Shown: positions 33,332-39,953 of the stretch, in pieces | Numbering within the stretch: the stretch's first letter is position 1 | Layout: the number at the start of each line of letters is the position of its first letter | Source: Cytidiella melzeri | Taxonomy: Eukaryota > Basidiomycota > Agaricomycetes > Polyporales > Irpicaceae | Reading direction: 5' to 3' | Length of the DNA: 39,953 bases | Assembly (NCBI GenBank): GCA_022592445.1 | Contig: JABYQR010000391.1 | Span: 1 to 39,953 of the forward strand | Notes under the pieces: generated by a model | What the model was told of the DNA's origin: nothing | The model's input: only the letters and a program-made list of their open reading frames with translations | Database searches by the model: none | Position numbers and translations under genes: made by a program

Positions 33332-34500
33332 CCAATGGTTGATAGAGCGAATGGATGGACTGGAAGTATGAGTTCAAAGGGGTACCGTAGTGCGAGCGTT
33401 GATGATGTCAGATAAGCAGCTTATTAGTTTTGTAGCCGTGGGATAATGCCAGATGAAGAATGCTACTAATGCCAGTAAGGAATTTCGTTACGCTTGCCGA
33501 TGGAGCCTCACTCAGGCTGAGAAGGGTTTTAAGTCAAGTTTCGGTATTGCGACATGTCCATTCTTTTACATTCCCTACCAAGCTAATATCGTACTGAACT
33601 GACCCGGGGAATCGAGGAAAGTATGTGTGATTAGTGTTGCCGAAGTCCAGTTCTGAACCAAGGTTCGAACTCCGAACCATTGAACTGAACTCCCGGTTCT
33701 GGTTCGGTTCAACTCGGTTTGTGGCCACGGTATTCAAGTTCGGTTTAGGGTTCATAGCAATGTCCATCGGCCTGAACTTGGTTCGAACCAGTTCAAACCA
33801 AGAACCAAAGGTAGGTGGCCAACGCTATGGCCAACAGCATTTGAGCTCACAAAAATGCTTGGCCCGCAGATAGGTGATACAGCTTCGAGTCAAGCAACAA
33901 TAGCAACATGTCGGAGATTATCCCATACTGTACTATTTCGACCGTAGCGGGCGTGGGTTGTGACCGTGACACCCCATGTTGCTAAAATGTAGCAACAAAT
34001 CGCCGGTGGGACCTGTGACATGCCTCCAAATAACAACATGTCCGATAACAACATGTTAGGCGCCTCGTGACCCATCTAAGCGCTTGAGTAAAGACTGGGT
34101 TTCAAAACATGAACTTACACTTGTGATCACCTAAGAAACTTGCTTATATCCCTTAATAGTCATAAGCCGCACTCTAGAAAACCTTCCGATACCAGGTTAA
34201 GGTTGAAATACTCACAATGTAGCCATTGACCAATGAGAGAGCGCGAGCAGCCCGATAAGGAAGTTTTTAGCGCCGCCCTGAGTGTGTGGCCATGCTGTCA
34301 ACTTTCTGTTCTTAGCTGCATGCGCATACAATAGACATGTATTAAACTCTGCTATGTAGGTAGAAAACAACATCATTCATGAAAGGTAGTATGATTAGGT
34401 GCCAAACTGGATTGAAGCAGCTTTGGCATGCTTATGTTTTTCACCGGTCACGGCAGGGCTTGAATTCCGAGTTCAGGGCGGTTGAGCTGAGAGGAACAAA
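33332..34500. other. Intergenic with repeat debris
   Basis: Upstream of Abp1. It includes the GGTTC-rich patch and, from 33922, a segment whose reverse complement recurs near 35296-35329. CAACATGT occurs several times around 33904-34055. No intact gene found. Confidence 0.45.
33640..33812. repeat. GGTTC/GAACC-rich repeat patch
   Basis: Many short units of GGTTC, GGTTCGAAC and GAACTGAAC in both orientations are packed into about 170 bp, giving self-complementary sequence. A 77-codon frame across it is an artefact of the repeat. Confidence 0.6.
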
Positions 34501-34524
34501 AAAACAGGAGGGATACATCACTCA

Positions 34525-35329
34525 CCGCTGATTCCTTGCCTGTCTACTGAGGTAGATCCAACTGACATCGAGCGGCTGCCTACTGCAATGGAGATTGCGC
34601 TTCAAATCCCCGAGGCCATCCAACATGTTGTCTTACCTGCAAAGTCGCTGTCAATCGGGTCCCTTTTGCGGTCGTCCATGCGCAGCCAGAGCTATACCAT
34701 ACAGCTCCTTGGATCTCAGTAATCCCCCCAATGCAGTCTTCAAGCCGGAGGACCTTTTGCAGATTGTGTTACCTCCTATACGCGTCGTCGAGGCTCTAGA
34801 GAGCGTGCTGCTGGCCTTGTTTTCAGCAGCTCCTCAGTCGATTATTGCGGCTCACCTGTCAGACCAACCTGGCATTCCGGAACACCTTCCACTCTGGGCA
34901 GTCACATATTGGAAAGCTGCACATCGAGCTCGGAGAGTTCGGCAGGTGTGGAGGACAGGATTAGAGTGGGCGCACAAGAGGACTGCAGGTTCTGATCGTG
35001 GACGTCAGGCATTGGACCGAATAAGGAAGAACCTCACGTACCTGGCATGGGACAGCTCCTTGAAGGGTAATGTACAGGCCTCAAGTTCCTTAACAAGTAC
35101 TTCTGGCTATATGCCTTCCTATCTATCCAATGTGCTTCTGACTGGGTCCCATATTGATCAGCTGCTTTTTGCGCTGCAGGCCCGGGAAAATTCACTTGTA
35201 GAGAACTCACATTTTTACCAACATGTCCCCACCGTGATCCGTGACATCGACAAAAATACCATCAAATTCGAGCTCACCGTGACCGTGATGCCTGTTACGG
35301 TCAAAATAGTACAGTAGTCTCAGTATGGG
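34525..35329 (+). pseudogene. Transposon gene fragment, KDZ Ulp1-companion-like
   Basis: One frame runs to about 34720 (TEVDPTDIERLPTAMEIALQ, then SIGSLLRSSMRSQSY). A second frame takes over (PPNAVFKPEDLLQIVLPPIR) and stays open to 35317, so at least one frameshift or an unseen small intron lies near 34700. HLPLWAVTYWKAAHRARRVR, followed by a WRTGLEWAHKR helix and, later, YLSNVLLTGSHIDQLLFAL, resembles the N-terminal half of the Ulp1-family protein encoded beside Kyakuja/Dileera/Zisupton transposases in Agaricomycetes. The catalytic peptidase region is missing; the frame ends in unrelated GTGACCGTGATG-rich sequence. The assignment rests on motif memory and is tentative. Confidence 0.4.
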
Positions 35330-35457
35330 TTCAGTCAAATCTACCGCCAAAACACTTTATGCTGTCAAACAATCCCAAACAACACCGAGCAATACCGATG
35401 CAAAGTCGGTAGCCCGCCAATTTTGGGCAATACCATTGTTGCAGCGACACTGATTTC

Positions 35458-35465
35458 TATAAAAG
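35458..35465 (+). promoter_or_regulatory. TATA box of the zinc-ribbon gene
   Basis: TATAAAAG lies 70 bp upstream of ATG 35535, a normal distance for a fungal core promoter. Confidence 0.5.
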
Positions 35466-35534
35466 GTACGCCTTGTCGTTGTTAACGATTGTTGTCCAGT
35501 TTGCTAGCCTTTCTGCCCTCTACCGAGCTTGACC

Positions 35535-36209
35535 ATGATCACTCCATCTGCCATTCCGTATGCTCAGTGCAAGAACTGGTCTGGAAATCCCAACGAGTGT
35601 CCGAACAACCGGTATAGCGCCAACTTCGATGTGAAATTGAAGGCACTTGTGCAAGAGGAGGCCAAAAAGCAACACATCGATCTCACCAACAACATGTGTC
35701 TACAGTGTGGCAAACCGGGCACCATTGCCATAGGCAAGAAGATTGGAAGGGTCAGAGAAATCTACCTCAATGTACGCTGTTTGCCTTTGTCAAATAATTC
35801 TACGGCTAACTGTAATATAGTGCTCCAACTGCAAGAAAGTGTATCAGTTCAAGCAAGTTGTGATGTCGGAGGATTCCCTCTGCATTATTGAGACAATGCG
35901 AGCCAAAGAAGTACAGGAGTGGAAGGCATGGGAAGGCCCCGCAGCATATCTTCAGGCATGTGCGGCTGGCACACCCGGCACACCCGGCACAGCAGTCAAT
36001 ACCCCTGCTCCACCGTCTAGCCAAATAGTCAAGGCAGTGAGTCATAGTAAACTGCACCAGCCGGCAATAACTAACTGATGGACCTACAGGGTCTTGGTTC
36101 TGCGCGCAACAAGTCCCTTCAAGGGGCTTCTACATCCGCAACGCCGGCCTCTTTTGGCGCGCTGCGTGGTAACATGTCCCCAATTGACAACGATTGTCAC
36201 ATACGCTGA
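35535..36209 (+). CDS. Small zinc-ribbon protein, unknown function
   Basis: Three exons, 35535-35771, 35821-36036 and 36090-36209, encode 190 residues; frame is kept at both introns. Cysteine pairs MCLQCGKPG and NCSNCKK (about residues 56-84), spaced 20-odd residues apart, make a zinc ribbon split by the first intron. Two further cysteines (QCKN, NECPNN) lie near the N-terminus. The second half has a short acidic/aromatic helix (KEVQEWKAWEGPAAYLQ), then a GTP/AGTP-rich linker, and ends in a low-complexity tail that may be truncated by neighbouring repeats. I do not recognise the family. The position between transposon remnants suggests that it is transposon-associated or lineage-specific. A TATA box precedes it. 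Other start codons upstream are not ATG. Confidence 0.6.
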
Positions 36210-36294
36210 TACGCCCGGAAATCGCTGGACGTGCAACAGGCCCAAAGGCGAGCACATTCGCAGGGACTAGCAGCAGCCCTTGGTTCTGGCAAGA

Positions 36295-36405
36295 CTTGCA
36301 TTGCATCGCCTCGCTTTGCTTTGCTTTCCATTGCATCACGTTGCCTTGCATTGCATTGCATTCCCTCCGCGCCGCTTCACCTCGCGCCGCCTCGCCTTGC
36401 CTTGT
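36295..36405. repeat. TTGCA/TTGCC/CTCGC low-complexity patch
   Basis: Imperfect iterations of TTGCAT, TTTGC, CCTTGC and CCTCGC; no coding meaning seen. Confidence 0.6.
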
Positions 36406-36542
36406 CGCGGAGCGACTGCTGCTATGCTGATAACCCTAGAAAGGGAGTGAAGTAGAGAGGAAGGGGGTAGATCTCCAACGACGACAACGAGGTCAAAGTC
36501 AATGATGAGCAGGCAAGCAGGCACTGAGGCCAGATACTAGCA

Positions 36543-37198
36543 GTGCAAATGACAGAGTTAATAAGGTATGATACTAAGTTACATGCAGTAACTCACCTAG
36601 CAGTGCAAATGACAGAGAGGTCAAGATGCAGAGCTAGGGAGGGTAAGGGCTACTATATATACTGTGGCTGGGTGGTCTGTGCACAAGTTCCCACACTAGG
36701 GACTGGAGTAACTGTGGGGCTGGAGAAACAATAGAACAATAAGGGACCAGGGTAGCTGTCAAAGACCAGGGTACGTAGAACAATAGAGCTAGAACAATAA
36801 GACAATAGAACAATAGAAACTGGAACAATAGAACAATAGAAACTGGAACAATAGAACAATAGAAACTGGGGGAATCCCTGGGGAATCCCTAACAATAGAT
36901 AGAAGACAATAGACAAAAGACAATAAGACAATAAGAGCTGGGGGAATCCCTGGGGAATCCCTAACAATGGAATGAGAACAATAGAACACTAGCCTAGGTT
37001 GATCTGGAACCGCTCCAGATGGAGTCTAGGATTTGGGTCTGGACTATTGATAAATAAGGCAGGATGTCACGTGACCCAGGTTAGGGTTAGGTCTGGTAAC
37101 ACTCCTAGCCGGAAAATAAGCGCTTTAGATAGGCGCCTAATGCTATAAACTTGTGACAATATTGGAAAAATCCGGTCTCTGTTGGACTATCCATGTCA
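36543..37198 (-). mobile_element. LTR of a Ty3/gypsy chromovirus (3' LTR in element orientation)
   Basis: On the minus strand a polypurine tract (AGGAGGGGGG, about 37201-37212) follows the pol stop codon, and a TGACATGG start lies at 37198. A TATA-like TATATATAG lies near 36653-36663. The far edge is placed at TGCAAATGACAGAG (36543), which also occurs at 36603, so that edge is uncertain. The middle is filled by tandem units of AACAATAGAACAATAGAAACTGG (about 36780-36870), two copies of GGGGGAATCCCTGGGGAATC (36868 and 36940) and GGTTAGGGTTAGG near 37080. The partner LTR is outside the window. Confidence 0.55.
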
Positions 37199-37216
37199 TT
37201 ACCCCCCTCCTAAAAT

Positions 37217-39953
37217 TCATCGCCTCGATGAACTAAGACCAGGGACTCTACCATCTGCCCACTCAAGGTCAGATGCAATAGCTTCTGTGATGTTCTCCAA
37301 CGGTTTCCAAGGAATGGAGTCGAAGAGTGCTTTGGGCAATTTCTGGGGTGCATTGGTATGTCTGGCGTGGAACTCTGCAATGCTCTCTTTTGCATTGGTC
37401 AGATTTACTGCAGGTTCCCACATTACATTGCCTTCTCCATGGCCTTTCCATTTGACTAGGTACTGCATTTGCTTCCGATAGATCCGACTGTCTAGGATCT
37501 TCTCGACTTCATAGACTTGTTGATCATCTACTATGATCGGTGCTGGTGGTTCTGGTATGAGGCCGTTTACTTCGTTTCCTCGATACGGAGATAGCCGTTC
37601 AACGTTGATGTTGTCATGAACACGATATCCGGATTTGAGTTTGATCTGATATGTATGTTCACCGGTTTTCTGAAGAACTGTGAAGGGACCAAGCTGTCTA
37701 GGCCCTAGCTTGTCAGACTGCTGATGTACTTTGACGTTCCTGGAAGACAACCACACGAGGTCCCCTTCCTTGAAGACTGGAGTAGTTCTGCGGGTGTATG
37801 CGGAAGCTTCGGCCATCTTTTCCTTAGATAGACGCGAGGCAGCTTCGGCTTCTATCCGAACCTGTCTGAGCTTTTCTAGACGTGCATCTAGATTCAGCAT
37901 TCGGCTGTGACGTCCGACTGGTATGGTGAAATCTGGTAGGTACCCGTACATGACTTCAAACGGAGAGTGCTGCGTTGATGAGTTGACACGAGAGTTGATG
38001 GCGAATTCAGCCACTGGGATGTATTCGGCCCAATCATCTTGTCGTTGATCAACAAAGAGTCGTAGAATCTTTTCTACTTCTTGGTTGACTCTTTACATTT
38101 GACCGTTAGCCTGAGGATGATAGGCTGTAGTCATAGCGCCAGTGATGCCTAGTCGTTTATACAACACTTGCATTACTCGGGCCGCAAACTGAGGTCCTCT
38201 ATCAGATATGAACTGTCGGGGAATACCATGGAGCCTAAAGACTTCTTTGATGTGGAGGTCGGCTATGCCGTCAGCTGTGACCGTAGACTGGGTTGGAATT
38301 ACATGACTTTGTTTGCTATACAAGTCCGTGTATACTGCAATCATGTCAAATCCGTTGCTTCGCGGAAGAGGTCCGACTAAGTCTACGCCAACCACCTGCC
38401 AGGGTCCATCTGGTACGTCGATGGGCTGTATCGGAACGGTAGGATGTTGCACCGGTTTGGTTCGCTGACACTTGTCACATCCGAGTACGTACTGCTCTAC
38501 AAAGGATGCCATGCGAGGCCACCAATAATGCCGTGTGACTAGTTCTAGGGTTGCATGTTTTCCCGGATGTCCTGCCGGTAATGCATCATGGCATCGTCGT
38601 ACAATCTCCCTACGAACTTCACGATCCTTTGGAATGTACAGCTTCCCTTTGTAGTACACCAGTCCATTGTCTTCCTCCCACTTAAGTCCACCATCAGTCA
38701 ACTTTCGGGGTCCATCCTTCCTGAGCTTGGCTAGTCCCTGGACTACCTCTGCTTCTCAAATACTGATGTCTTTAATCCGTGACTCTAACGGATCAGATTC
38801 CGGGGTACTCGAGGTGGCTATTGTCTGGAAGTATTCAGGCTTCAGTACAACTTGTTCCTTGTTGTCTGATGCGTCTAAAACTTCCAGGGTTCTGACCCGG
38901 GATAACGGGTCGCCTTGAGTGAGGGTTTTTCCGGGTTTGTGTGTTAAAACAAAATCAAACCGGCTCAGATACAGAGACCACCGAGCTTGTCGTCTGGACA
39001 GGTCTTGGGCGGTACGCCAATACTGCAAATTCTGGTGATCTGTGATGATCTCAAAGGGCGCGGGTAGTCCTTCCAGATAATAACGCCAATCTTCGAGAGC
39101 TCTGATGATAGCGAGCATTTCTCGATCATAGATCTCATAGTTCCGTTCCGCTTCGGCCATAGACTGAGACCGAAACGCTACTGGATGCCACTGTCCATCC
39201 TCTAATTTCTGCAGTAGAACTCCTCCGGTTGCAAAGCCAGACGCATCAACTTCAATACGTGTGGGACGATCGGGTTCCCATGTGACTAGAATAGGTTCCT
39301 GAGTGAACGCATCTTTGAGCATCTGAAAAGCGTTCTGCTGTGCTTCTCCCCACTTCCAAGGTTGGTCTTTCTTGGTGAGATCATGTAGGGACGAGTATGC
39401 CGTGCAAAGTCCGTGATGAAACGTCGGTAGAAGTTGGCAAATCCAATGAAGCCGCGTACATCACGGAGGTTCTGTGGTACCGGCCAATGGGTGATAGCTT
39501 CTATTTTACCCGAGTCCATACGGATCTTTCCGTTACCGATGATTAGACCTAGTACTCAACTTGTGACTGTTCAAATTCGCATTTCTCGGGGCGAAGATAC
39601 AAGTCATTGGCTTCAAGTCGAGATAGTACCTCATGAACAATTTTCCGGTGTTCCGTAATGTCTGAACTGAAGACGAGGATGTCATCTAAGTACACCGAGA
39701 CCTTTCCTTCCGCAATGAGATCAGCAAAGATGGAGTTCATCATTGCTTGAAACGTGGCTGGAGAATTGGTCATGCCAAACAACATCACCTTAGGCTCAAA
39801 CAGCCCTCGGTTTGTCACAAATGCACCCTTCCATTCATCATTCTCCTTGATCCGAATGTTATGGTAGCCCCATCGTACGTCAAACTTGGTGAAGATTTTG
39901 GCTTGACGAAGCCGATTGGTGATATCTGATACCAAGGGGAGTGGGTAGCGGTT
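37217..39953 (-). pseudogene. Decayed Ty3/gypsy chromovirus pol (RT, RNase H, integrase, chromodomain)
   Basis: Retrotransposon polyprotein read on the minus strand from the right edge. Reverse transcriptase (39953 to about 39549) starts [11 protein letters not shown] and includes [10 protein letters not shown], the YxDD active site. The connection domain and RNase H (to about 38760) include the strand with DASGFATGGVLLQ and ITDHQNLQYW. Integrase has the HHCC finger (HPGKHATLELVTRHYWWP, CDKCQ), catalytic Asp in VGVDLVGPL and FISDRGPQFA, and the Glu region near 38090, then the GPF and chromodomain modules (YEVEKILDSR, YLVKWKGHGEGNVMWEP), ending at 37217. Disabling changes: a 1-nt deletion near 39550, another near 39388, TGA at 38758-38756, and TAA at 38095-38093 in the NGQ(T)E motif. 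Gag and protease lie beyond the window. Confidence 0.88.

Noticed and set aside
33534..33767. 77-codon frame in the GGTTC patch
   Set aside because: Peptide repeats mirror the DNA repeats; no start context or homology.
36194..36455. Short plus-strand frames downstream of the zinc-ribbon gene
   Set aside because: They run through TTGCA-rich low-complexity DNA and show no protein-like pattern.
37080..37095. Telomere or chromosome end suggested by GGTTAGGGTTAGG
   Set aside because: Only two units, inside an LTR, with ordinary genes and transposon sequence on both sides.

Overview
The window looks like a piece of a basidiomycete nuclear genome, most likely a mushroom-forming Agaricomycete. The genes are split by many short (about 45-70 nt) GT-AG introns. 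The families present are typical of that group: an IBTK-like ankyrin/RCC1/BTB protein, a purine nucleoside permease (NUP), a salicylate-hydroxylase-like FAD monooxygenase, lineage-expanded BTB and 7TM proteins, and actin-binding protein Abp1. Ty3/gypsy, MULE-like, CACTA-like and possibly KDZ-related transposon sequences occupy roughly half of the window. I found no rRNA, CRISPR or convincing tRNA.

Layout. 1-1270: a coiled-coil protein gene on the minus strand with an in-frame stop after codon 30; it runs off the left edge. 1323-1744: a foldback MITE (189-bp arms, CACTG ends, CAA target duplication) sitting 52 bp upstream of that gene's ATG. 2329-12890: a very large MULE-like DNA transposon with about 400-bp terminal inverted repeats and a perfect 9-bp target duplication. 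Its left TIR is split by a second TIR element (2653-4093, 11-bp target duplication) that carries the front end of a RecQ/DEAD-type helicase. Its cargo is one multi-exon minus-strand gene of at least about 1,785 codons. That gene joins a WRKY/GCM-type zinc module and DDE transposase to a USP-like cysteine peptidase, a PHD finger and an Agenet/Tudor-like segment.

13893-23765 is a conserved gene block on the plus strand: an IBTK-like gene (10 exons, 1,493 aa), a secreted NUP-family protein (2 exons, 412 aa) and an FAD monooxygenase (10 exons including one of 11 nt, 463 aa). 24850-27690 is a tandem duplication of about 1.4 kb: an intact minus-strand BTB gene and a decayed copy next to it. 28212-33331 holds two more minus-strand genes: a predicted 7TM protein (8 exons, 389 aa) and Abp1 (12 exons, 637 aa; ADF-H plus two SH3 domains).

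33332-39953 returns to transposon-rich sequence: a GGTTC-rich repeat patch, a frameshifted fragment resembling the Ulp1-type companion gene of KDZ transposons, a small zinc-ribbon gene behind a TATA box, a TTGCA-rich low-complexity patch, and an LTR followed by a decayed chromovirus (Ty3/gypsy with chromodomain) polyprotein that runs off the right edge. Exon lengths for the main spliced genes were counted by hand, and their reading frames close exactly. Family names come from recognisable motifs, not from database searches.
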